A stretch of 64,000 nucleotides of DNA from Candidatus Ulvibacter alkanivorans (GTDB lineage Bacteria > Bacteroidota > Bacteroidia > Flavobacteriales > Flavobacteriaceae). Of the stretch, positions 56,817-64,000 are shown in pieces. Within the stretch, counting starts at the first letter, position 1. The number at the start of each line of letters is the position of its first letter. The stretch covers positions 1 through 64,000 of the forward strand of contig NZ_QOLC01000098.1 of the NCBI RefSeq assembly GCF_003333325.1. The letters run 5' to 3'. The position numbers were made by a program, and so were the translations under genes. The notes beneath the pieces are model-generated. The model was not told the DNA's origin and ran no database searches. It saw only the letters and a list, made by a program, of their open reading frames with translations.

Positions 56817-57341
56817 TTATCCTTTATACAACTTCTCTAACGAAATTCCACGTTGTTTAGCAACAGTTTGTGCACTACGCAGTTGCAATAGTGCATCAAA
56901 AGTAGCTTTTACTACGTTGTGTGGGTTCGAAGATCCTTGTGATTTTGATAATACATCGTGAACACCTACTGCTTCCAATACTGCACGAACTGCACCACCG
57001 GCAATTACTCCGGTACCAGGTGCTGCTGGCAATAAATTTACACGGGCTCCACCGTATTTTCCTTTTTGTTCGTGTGGAAGGGTTGCTTTGCTCAATGGAA
57101 TACGAACAAGGTTCTTCTTCGCATCTTCGATCGCTTTGGCGATAGCACTGGCAACATCTTTCGATTTACCTAGTCCATGACCAACAACTCCGTTTTCGTC
57201 ACCAACAACTACAATAGCTGAAAATCCGAAGGCTCTACCCCCTTTAGTTACCTTAGTAACACGTTGTACTCCTACTAGACGGTCTTTTAATTCTAGACCT
57301 CCTGGCTTTACTAATTCTACGTTTTTATAATCTTGATACAT
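56817..57341 (-). CDS. rpsE: 30S ribosomal protein S5
   Basis: Small-subunit fidelity protein of 174 residues. [43 protein letters not shown] is the double-stranded RNA-binding domain, and [41 protein letters not shown] the C-terminal domain. Confidence 0.98.
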   Translation of the reverse strand: MYQDYKNVELVKPGGLELKDRLVGVQRVTKVTKGGRAFGFSAIVVVGDENGVVGHGLGKSKDVASAIAKAIEDAKKNLVRIPLSKATLPHEQKGKYGGARVNLLPAAPGTGVIAGGAVRAVLEAVGVHDVLSKSQGSSNPHNVVKATFDALLQLRSAQTVAKQRGISLEKLYKG

Positions 57342-57346
57342 ACTAC

Positions 57347-57703
57347 TTAGAATTTGAGGCCACCTTCACGTGCACCTTCAGCTAATGATTTTACTCTTCC
57401 ATGGTATAGGTAACCGCCTCGGTCGAAAGCAACAGTTTCTACCCCTGCTTTCTGTGCCTTTTCAGCAATTGCCTTACCAACTAATTTTGCAGCTTCCGAC
57501 TTATTTGCTTTGGAAGCATCAATATCTTTATCTCTTGAAGATGCAGCGGTAATGGTCTTTCCATTTACATCGTCAATAAGTTGCGCATAAATCTCTTTAT
57601 TACTTCGGAATACAGCCAAACGCGGACGTTGTTCTGTTCCTGAAATAGTTTTACGTATTCTGAAACGCAATCGATTTCTTCTATCTTGTTTTGATAATGC
57701 CAT
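57347..57703 (-). CDS. rplR: 50S ribosomal protein L18
   Basis: A 5S rRNA-binding protein of 118 residues: [37 protein letters not shown] and [28 protein letters not shown] are diagnostic. 5 nt separate it from rpsE. Confidence 0.98.
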   Translation of the reverse strand: MALSKQDRRNRLRFRIRKTISGTEQRPRLAVFRSNKEIYAQLIDDVNGKTITAASSRDKDIDASKANKSEAAKLVGKAIAEKAQKAGVETVAFDRGGYLYHGRVKSLAEGAREGGLKF

Positions 57704-57714
57704 AACGTTATTGC

Positions 57715-58257
57715 TTATGCAGATTTACCTGCTTTTCTTCTAATTTGTTCACCAACAAACTTGATTCCTTTTCCTTTGTAAGGTTCAGGTTTACGGAAGG
57801 CGCGAATTTTTGCGGCAACCTGTCCAACCAATTGTTTGTCGTATGAGGTTAGTTTTACGATTGGATTCTTTCCTTTTTCACTTACGGTCTCAACTTTCAC
57901 TTCAGGAGCGATATCCAACACTATATTATGAGAGAATCCAACAGCCAAGTCTAATTTTTGTCCTTGGTTGCTAGCTCGGTATCCAACTCCAACCAACTCT
58001 AGTTCTTTGGTCCATCCTTTGGATACTCCTTCAATCATATTATTAATTAACGCTCTGTACAGACCGTGTTTTGCTCTTTGATCTTTTAAATCTGAAGACC
58101 GTTCAACGATTACGCTGTTCTCTTCAGTTTTAATAGTCACGTCAGTGTATTCCTGCGTTAACTCTCCTAATTTTCCTTTTACGGTAATTACGTTGTCTTT
58201 TACATCAACTGTAACTCCTTCTGGAATTGCTACCGGGTTTTTACCTATTCTTGACAT
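57715..58257 (-). CDS. rplF: 50S ribosomal protein L6
   Basis: A protein of 180 residues with two related domains: [33 protein letters not shown], then [25 protein letters not shown] and the C-terminal [27 protein letters not shown]. Confidence 0.98.
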   Translation of the reverse strand: MSRIGKNPVAIPEGVTVDVKDNVITVKGKLGELTQEYTDVTIKTEENSVIVERSSDLKDQRAKHGLYRALINNMIEGVSKGWTKELELVGVGYRASNQGQKLDLAVGFSHNIVLDIAPEVKVETVSEKGKNPIVKLTSYDKQLVGQVAAKIRAFRKPEPYKGKGIKFVGEQIRRKAGKSA

Positions 58258-58272
58258 TTCTTTGTCTTTTTT

Positions 58273-58674
58273 TTAGTAAACGTAACACAATACTTCACCT
58301 CCAACATTCGCAGCCTGCGCTTGCTTTCCTGTCATTACTCCATGAGAAGTCGACACTATAGCAATACCTAGACCGTTCAAAATACGTGGAAGTTCAGATG
58401 AACTTGCATACTTACGTAAACCAGGTTTACTTATTCTTTGAATCTTTTTGATCACAGGGTCTTTAGTAAGCTTATCGTATTTCAAAGCGATTTTAATAGT
58501 TCCTTGCGGCCCATTATCGTCTTCAAATTTATAGCTCAAGATATATCCTTGATCAAATAAGATCTTTGTGATCTCTTTTTTAAGATTTGATGCTGGCACC
58601 TCTACGACGCGGTGTCCTGCTTTAATCGAATTTCTAACTCTAGTTAGAAAATCTGCGATTGGATCTGTTGTCAT
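58273..58674 (-). CDS. rpsH: 30S ribosomal protein S8
   Basis: A 16S rRNA-binding protein of 133 residues: DPIADFLTRVRNSIKAGH, SKPGLRKYASSSELPRILNGLGIAIVSTSHGVMTGKQAQAANVGGEVLCYVY. S8 is the usual spc operon repressor in other bacteria; no target site was identified here. Confidence 0.98.
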   Translation of the reverse strand: MTTDPIADFLTRVRNSIKAGHRVVEVPASNLKKEITKILFDQGYILSYKFEDDNGPQGTIKIALKYDKLTKDPVIKKIQRISKPGLRKYASSSELPRILNGLGIAIVSTSHGVMTGKQAQAANVGGEVLCYVY

Positions 58675-58745
58675 TTATTTGTATTTGCGGATGTGGTTTT
58701 CGATACATCTGTCTTGCATATCGAACCTTCAACCAGTTTATATTG

Positions 58746-59015
58746 TTACCAGCTTGCTTTTCTAACCCCTGGAATAAGACCCTTATTAGCCATCTCACGA
58801 AACATTACACGTGAAATTCCAAAAGTTCTCATATACCCTTTTGGTCTACCGGTTAATTTACAACGGTTGTGTAAACGTACCGGCGAAGAATTTTTCGGTA
58901 ATTTTTGTAGTGCTTCCCAGTCTCCAGCTTCTTTTAAAGCTTTTCGCTTGGCAGCATATTTTTTTACCAATTTTTGTCTCTTCACCTCACGGGCTTTCAT
59001 TGATTCTTTAGCCAT
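58746..59015 (-). CDS. rpsN: 30S ribosomal protein S14 (zinc-free type)
   Basis: A protein of 89 residues: [33 protein letters not shown] at the start, [43 protein letters not shown] at the end. The length and the single Cys mark the long C-minus form. Confidence 0.98.
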   Translation of the reverse strand: MAKESMKAREVKRQKLVKKYAAKRKALKEAGDWEALQKLPKNSSPVRLHNRCKLTGRPKGYMRTFGISRVMFREMANKGLIPGVRKASW

Positions 59016-59018
59016 CTC

Positions 59019-59570
59019 TTAGTTCTTTTTAAAAGGTAAACCTAATTCGGTTAATAATGATTTTGCTTCCTTATCGGTTTCAGCAGTCGTAACGAATGTA
59101 ATATTCATTCCTTCTATCTTCTTCACTTTGTCGATATCGATTTCAGGGAAGATGATTTGTTCGGTAATACCCAAAGAGTAATTACCTCTACCATCGAAAC
59201 CAGTTGCGTTAATTCCGTTGAAATCACGCACATTTGGAAGTGCCGTAGTGATAAGTCTGTCTAAAAATTCGTACATACGCTCACCACGCAATGTCACTTT
59301 CGCACCAATTGGCATACCTTTACGTAATTTAAAGGTTGCAACATCCTTTTTTGAGATCGTTGCTACAGCTCTTTGGCCAGTAATGTGAGATAATTCATCA
59401 ACTGAATTCTCAATTAACTTTTTATCTGCTACTGCAGCACCAACTCCTCTAGAGACAACAATACGCTCTAGTTTTGGTACTTGCATTACATTTGTGTAAC
59501 CAAATTCTTCGGTAAGAGCCCCTAATACGCGGTTCTTATATTCTTCTTTAAGTCTTGGTGTATATCCCAT
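59019..59570 (-). CDS. rplE: 50S ribosomal protein L5
   Basis: A 5S rRNA-binding protein of 183 residues: [42 protein letters not shown], then [27 protein letters not shown] and [15 protein letters not shown]. The ATG at 59570 is preceded by an in-frame GTG inside the rplX stop region; the ATG is preferred. Confidence 0.97.
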   Translation of the reverse strand: MGYTPRLKEEYKNRVLGALTEEFGYTNVMQVPKLERIVVSRGVGAAVADKKLIENSVDELSHITGQRAVATISKKDVATFKLRKGMPIGAKVTLRGERMYEFLDRLITTALPNVRDFNGINATGFDGRGNYSLGITEQIIFPEIDIDKVKKIEGMNITFVTTAETDKEAKSLLTELGLPFKKN

Positions 59571-59572
59571 CA

Positions 59573-59887
59573 CTATAATACTTGATTCGATTTTTTAGAA
59601 AATCGTACTTTTTTACCATCTTCCATTCTGTACCCTACTCGTGTTGCTTCTCCAGATTTTGGATCGATTAACGAGAGGTTAGAAATATGAATTGGAGCTT
59701 CTTTTTCAGTAATTCCACCTTGAGGATTAGCAGCACTAGGCTTCTCGTGTTTCTTTACTGTATTTACTCCCTCTACTATTGCTTTGTTCTTGTCAAGAAG
59801 TACCTTCATTACTTTACCTTCGGAACCTTTGTGTTCTCCGGCTGTAACTACTACAGTATCTCCTGATTTTATTTTAAGCTTTGCCAT
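59573..59887 (-). CDS. rplX: 50S ribosomal protein L24
   Basis: A KOW-domain assembly protein of 104 residues: [45 protein letters not shown] and the late [20 protein letters not shown]. Adjacent to rplE with no gap. Confidence 0.98.
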   Translation of the reverse strand: MAKLKIKSGDTVVVTAGEHKGSEGKVMKVLLDKNKAIVEGVNTVKKHEKPSAANPQGGITEKEAPIHISNLSLIDPKSGEATRVGYRMEDGKKVRFSKKSNQVL

Positions 59888-59899
59888 CTTAGTTTCGTA

Positions 59900-60268
59900 T
59901 TAAAGCACCTCTGGTGCCAATGATACTATTTTCATAAATTGTTTGTCACGAAGTTCTCTGGCAACCGGTCCAAACACACGTGTTCCTCTCATTTCCCCTT
60001 GTGGGTTCAAAAGGACACATGCATTATCGTCAAAACGGATATAGGATCCATCTGGTCGACGAACTTCTTTTACGGTACGTACCACTACAGCAGTAGAAAC
60101 GGCACCTTTTTTAATGTTTCCATTGGGTGTAGCTTCCTTTACAGTTACTACGATTTTGTCTCCAATAGAAGCATATCTCTTTTTTGTACCACCTAACACA
60201 CGAATTGTAAGCACTTCTTTTGCTCCCGTGTTGTCGGCCACTCTAAGTCTTGATTCTTGTTGTACCAT
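59900..60268 (-). CDS. rplN: 50S ribosomal protein L14
   Basis: A protein of 122 residues: [27 protein letters not shown], then [48 protein letters not shown], the standard C-terminus. Confidence 0.98.
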   Translation of the reverse strand: MVQQESRLRVADNTGAKEVLTIRVLGGTKKRYASIGDKIVVTVKEATPNGNIKKGAVSTAVVVRTVKEVRRPDGSYIRFDDNACVLLNPQGEMRGTRVFGPVARELRDKQFMKIVSLAPEVL

Positions 60269-60270
60269 AA

Positions 60271-60528
60271 TTACTTCGCTCTTTCAATTACTTCTACTAA
60301 TCTCCAACACTTGGTTTTACTTAAAGGTCTTGTTTCCATGATCTTTACTGTATCACCTTCGTTGCAGTCGTTTGTCTCGTCGTGCGCAACGTATTTTTTC
60401 GTTTTTAACACGAACTTTCCGTATATAGGGTGTTTTACTTTTTTTACTTCCGCAACAACGATAGATTTCTCCATTTTGTTACTAGTAACTACACCGATAC
60501 GCTCTTTTCTTAAGTTTCTTTTTTCCAT
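60271..60528 (-). CDS. rpsQ: 30S ribosomal protein S17
   Basis: An OB-fold 16S rRNA-binding protein of 85 residues: [68 protein letters not shown]. Confidence 0.98.
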   Translation of the reverse strand: MEKRNLRKERIGVVTSNKMEKSIVVAEVKKVKHPIYGKFVLKTKKYVAHDETNDCNEGDTVKIMETRPLSKTKCWRLVEVIERAK

Positions 60529-60542
60529 CTTTCAGCTTCGTA

Positions 60543-60734
60543 CTATTGCACTTCTCTTTTAGTTAGTTCGGTCGCAATTCTAGCGATGCTTCTTCTATGA
60601 GATCGCAATTGAATTGGATTTTCCAACGGTGAAATGGTGTGTGCCATTTTCAGGTCTGAATACGCCTTTTTTGTATCGGCTAATCTTTCCTGTAGTTCCG
60701 CTGTGGATGCTTCGTTTATTTCTGATTGTTTCAT
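60543..60734 (-). CDS. rpmC: 50S ribosomal protein L29
   Basis: A two-helix protein of 63 residues at the exit tunnel: INEASTAELQERLADTKKAYSDLKMAHTISPLENPIQLRSHRRSIARIATEL. It lies between rplP and rpsQ in the canonical order. Confidence 0.97.
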   Translation of the reverse strand: MKQSEINEASTAELQERLADTKKAYSDLKMAHTISPLENPIQLRSHRRSIARIATELTKREVQ

Positions 60735-60745
60735 CGTTCAAAAAA

Positions 60746-61165
60746 TTAAGCTTGATAGTCTCTAGACATGATAAATTTTGTTCGTACCGGAAGCTTTTGT
60801 GCAGCTAAGCGTAGTGCTTCTTTGGCAGTTTCAACAGATACTCCAGAAACTTCAAACAATACTCTACCAGGTTTTACTACAGCAGCCCAATACTCTACAG
60901 CCCCTTTACCTTTACCCATACGTACCTCTAAAGGTTTCTTTGTAATTGGCTTATCTGGAAATATCATAATCCAGATAGACCCTTCTCTCTTCATATATCG
61001 GGTAGCGGCAATACGTGCTGCTTCAATTTGACGCGCTGTCAAAAAATTTGAATCTAAAGACTTAATACCAAACGTACCGTATGCCAATTGGTTACCACGA
61101 CCGGCATTACCTTTCATGCGGCCTTTTTGTTGTTTACGGTATTTTGTTCTCTTAGGTTGTAACAT
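60746..61165 (-). CDS. rplP: 50S ribosomal protein L16
   Basis: A protein of 139 residues near the A-site: [80 protein letters not shown]. Confidence 0.98.
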   Translation of the reverse strand: MLQPKRTKYRKQQKGRMKGNAGRGNQLAYGTFGIKSLDSNFLTARQIEAARIAATRYMKREGSIWIMIFPDKPITKKPLEVRMGKGKGAVEYWAAVVKPGRVLFEVSGVSVETAKEALRLAAQKLPVRTKFIMSRDYQA

Positions 61166-61183
61166 TTTCTTCTATTTAAAAAA

Positions 61184-61903
61184 TTACTTTCTACGACGTG
61201 GTTTGTTATTTCCACCTCGTCCGGAACCGCCTTTACCACCTTTTTTGGATAAACCAACTAAGGGAGAAAGTTCTCTTTTTCCATATACTTCACCTTTCAT
61301 AATCCATACTTTAACACCCAATCTACCATAAGTAGTGTGTGCCTCAACTAAAGCATAGTCTATATCGGCTCTAAATGTAGATAAAGGGATACGTCCATCT
61401 TTGTACGCCTCAGAACGTGCCATTTCAGCACCATTAAGTCGTCCAGAAATCTGAATCTTAATACCTTCTGCGTTCATACGCATAGCAGCAGCAATCGCCA
61501 TTTTAATTGCACGACGGTATGAAATTCTGTTTTCAATTTGTCTTGCAACACTGGCAGCTACCAAATGAGCATCTAATTCAGGTCTCTTGATCTCGTGGAT
61601 ATTAATCTGTACCTCTTTACCAGTAATCTTCTTAAGCTCTTCTTTTAACTTGTCTACCTCTTGCCCCCCTTTTCCGATAATAATTCCCGGACGAGCGGTA
61701 GTGATAGTAACGGTTACAAGTTTAAGTGTGCGCTCAATGATTACTCTAGACACACTAGCTTTACTTAAACGAGCGTGAATATACTTTCTAATCTTGTCGT
61801 CTTCGGCTAATTTATCACCGTAGTCGTTACCTCCGTACCAGTTGGATTCCCATCCTCTGATAATTCCAAGGCGATTCCCGATTGGATTTGTTTTCTGTCC
61901 CAT
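61184..61903 (-). CDS. rpsC: 30S ribosomal protein S3
   Basis: A protein of 239 residues with a KH domain: [65 protein letters not shown] ([23 protein letters not shown]). The C-terminal [18 protein letters not shown] tail is basic and low-complexity. Confidence 0.98.
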   Translation of the reverse strand: MGQKTNPIGNRLGIIRGWESNWYGGNDYGDKLAEDDKIRKYIHARLSKASVSRVIIERTLKLVTVTITTARPGIIIGKGGQEVDKLKEELKKITGKEVQINIHEIKRPELDAHLVAASVARQIENRISYRRAIKMAIAAAMRMNAEGIKIQISGRLNGAEMARSEAYKDGRIPLSTFRADIDYALVEAHTTYGRLGVKVWIMKGEVYGKRELSPLVGLSKKGGKGGSGRGGNNKPRRRK

Positions 61904-61907
61904 TTAA

Positions 61908-62318
61908 TTAATTACTTTGTGTGTTATCGTTAGCTCCTAATATCACAGTTACGTGATTGGAACGTTTTCTAATTCTATGTGCACGACCCTGTGGCGCAGG
62001 ACGAAGTCGCTTTAACATCGTTCCACTATCTACACGGATCTCCTTAATAAATAGGTCTGCATCTTCTAAAGAAGCATCTTCGTTCTTTGCTTGCCAGTTA
62101 GCTATAGCCGACAAAACCAATTTTTCTAAACGACGTGATGACTCTTTTGAGCTGAACTTTAAAATATTAAGCGCCTTGTCTACTTTCTCACCTCGAATTA
62201 AATCCGCCATCAAGCGCATTTTTCTAGGTGATGTAGGACAATTGTTCAATTTAGCAAAGTATTGTGTCTTCTTTGCTTCCTTGATCTGCTCTGCTCTTTC
62301 TCTTTTACGAACTCCCAT
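61908..62318 (-). CDS. rplV: 50S ribosomal protein L22
   Basis: An exit-tunnel protein of 136 residues: [78 protein letters not shown]. Confidence 0.98.
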   Translation of the reverse strand: MGVRKRERAEQIKEAKKTQYFAKLNNCPTSPRKMRLMADLIRGEKVDKALNILKFSSKESSRRLEKLVLSAIANWQAKNEDASLEDADLFIKEIRVDSGTMLKRLRPAPQGRAHRIRKRSNHVTVILGANDNTQSN

Positions 62319-62324
62319 GGCCTA

Positions 62325-62603
62325 TTATTTTTTTCCTTTGTTTTTTGCACCTGCGTGACCACGGAAGGATCTCGTTGGTGAAAATTCTCCTAATTTATGT
62401 CCTACCATATTCTCAGTAACATATACCGGCACGAATTGTCGTCCGTTATGTACCGCAATGGTTTGTCCAACGAAATCGGGAGTAATCATAGATGCACGTG
62501 ACCAAGTCTTGATCACAGTCTTTTTGTTAGACTCCACATTTTGTTGAACTTTCTGTTCTAACTTATAGTGAACGTAAGGTCCTTTTTTTAACGATCTTGC
62601 CAT
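62325..62603 (-). CDS. rpsS: 30S ribosomal protein S19
   Basis: A small-subunit head protein of 92 residues: [72 protein letters not shown]. Confidence 0.98.
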   Translation of the reverse strand: MARSLKKGPYVHYKLEQKVQQNVESNKKTVIKTWSRASMITPDFVGQTIAVHNGRQFVPVYVTENMVGHKLGEFSPTRSFRGHAGAKNKGKK

Positions 62604-62606
62604 AGC

Positions 62607-63431
<825 letters not shown>

Positions 63432-63457
63432 TGTTGTCTAATTAAATCTAAGCGAAC

Positions 63458-63748
63458 TTAGATGTTACTGTAAAAATCTATTGTATCACCTTCCGCCACC
63501 TGTACAATCGCTTTTTTGTAAGCGTTTGTTTTACCAGTTTGGATCCCCGTTTTTGTATAACGAGTTTTACGATCCGGGCGGACATTCATTGTGCGAACTT
63601 TTTCAACAGAAACGCCGTAAGCAGACTCAACTGCTTTCTTGATTTCTACCTTATTCGCCTGAGGGTTTACTACAAATCCGTAACGGTTATTTACTTCCGC
63701 ATCTGTTGTAGCTTTTTCCGTAATTATAGGTTTAATTAAGATACTCAT
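63458..63748 (-). CDS. rplW: 50S ribosomal protein L23
   Basis: An exit-site protein of 96 residues that docks SRP and trigger factor: ILIKPIITEKATTDAEVNNRYGFVVNPQANKVEIKKAVESAYGVSVEKVRTMNVRPDRKTRYTK. Confidence 0.97.
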   Translation of the reverse strand: MSILIKPIITEKATTDAEVNNRYGFVVNPQANKVEIKKAVESAYGVSVEKVRTMNVRPDRKTRYTKTGIQTGKTNAYKKAIVQVAEGDTIDFYSNI

Positions 63749-63755
63749 CTCGTTT

Positions 63756-64000
63756 CTATTTACTTAAGTTTGTTTCAATTCCTTCCAAAGAACCTTCAAA
63801 CAACACTAGGCTGTTCGCATTCATAATTTTGTAAGTACTTAATTCTGAGTTAGTTATAACTTCTGTACTTTTCAAATTACGAGACGACAAATATACGTTA
63901 TTATTTGACTCTCCCAACACAAACAAGGATTTTTTGTTTTCAAGGCCTAAAGTCTTTAAAACAGAAGTGAATTCCTTGGTTTTTGGTGCATCAAAAGAAA
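63756..64000 (-). CDS. rplD: 50S ribosomal protein L4, N-terminal part cut by right window edge
   Basis: Only the C-terminal 81 residues are in the window. They read FDAPKTKEFTSVLKTLGL, LENKKSLFVLGESNNNVYLSSRNLKSTEV, then MNANSLVLFEGSLEGIETNLSK and TAG. This fits the end of L4 (TLGL, followed by the VYLSSRNL and VLFEGSLE strands). It is 7 nt upstream of rplW, the standard S10 operon order. Confidence 0.93.
   Translation of the reverse strand, partial: SFDAPKTKEFTSVLKTLGLENKKSLFVLGESNNNVYLSSRNLKSTEVITNSELSTYKIMNANSLVLFEGSLEGIETNLSK

Overview
The window is about 40% GC and comes from a member of the Bacteroidota, most likely a marine Flavobacteriaceae. Three things point there. Promoters carry the Bacteroidetes -7 element (TAnnTTTG) and genes largely lack Shine-Dalgarno sequences. 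SecD and SecF are fused in one protein, L36 is of the zinc-free type, and the S10-spc-alpha operon is followed by carA, eno and gltA. Several families here are typical of flavobacteria: DUF6588, DUF2911, DUF4919, CtlX, FecR with a TonB receptor, and a type IX-type secreted repeat protein. No tRNA, rRNA, CRISPR array, insertion sequence or prophage was seen.

Layout. 1-2297: the N-terminal part of a large secreted repeat protein. 2443-6287: folE, cysS, yidD, lgt and a DUF192 lipoprotein, all forward. 6362-13547: secDF, mdh, a DUF6588 outer-membrane protein and gyrB, all reverse, each with a hairpin terminator or promoter between them. 13775-24859: mixed housekeeping and hypothetical genes (DUF2911, queE, a secreted RidA, a HerA-like ATPase), then a tightly packed forward run from a SnoaL-like fusion to YkvA, then folD and ffh in reverse. 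25163-31849: old yellow enzyme plus succinate-semialdehyde dehydrogenase, DUF2200, small secreted proteins, a PhnB-like VOC protein, DUF4919 and an M28 peptidase.

32156-39901 is the most interesting block. Two paralogous repeat lipoproteins, plus the remains of a third, lie divergent to an ECF sigma factor, a FecR anti-sigma factor and a TonB-dependent receptor with an STN signalling domain. The same bipartite element, RGTAGGG-N16-TGTTTTAW, stands upstream of both lipoprotein genes and of fecR. I read it as the promoter of the local ECF sigma factor, which would make the block one cell-surface signalling regulon that delivers the receptor together with surface-exposed lipoproteins.

39934-47235: argS, a VOC protein, small hypotheticals, an SDR-DUF2867 protein, and a ctlX / outer-membrane protein / arginine deiminase-like cluster. 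47299-64000: gltA, eno, carA and the ribosomal protein and RNA polymerase alpha operon back to rplD, which is cut by the right edge.

Across the whole window the octamer TTCCGAAG/CTTCGGAA occurs about 51 times by my manual count, where about two are expected. It lies on both strands, in all three codon phases and in intergenic DNA.
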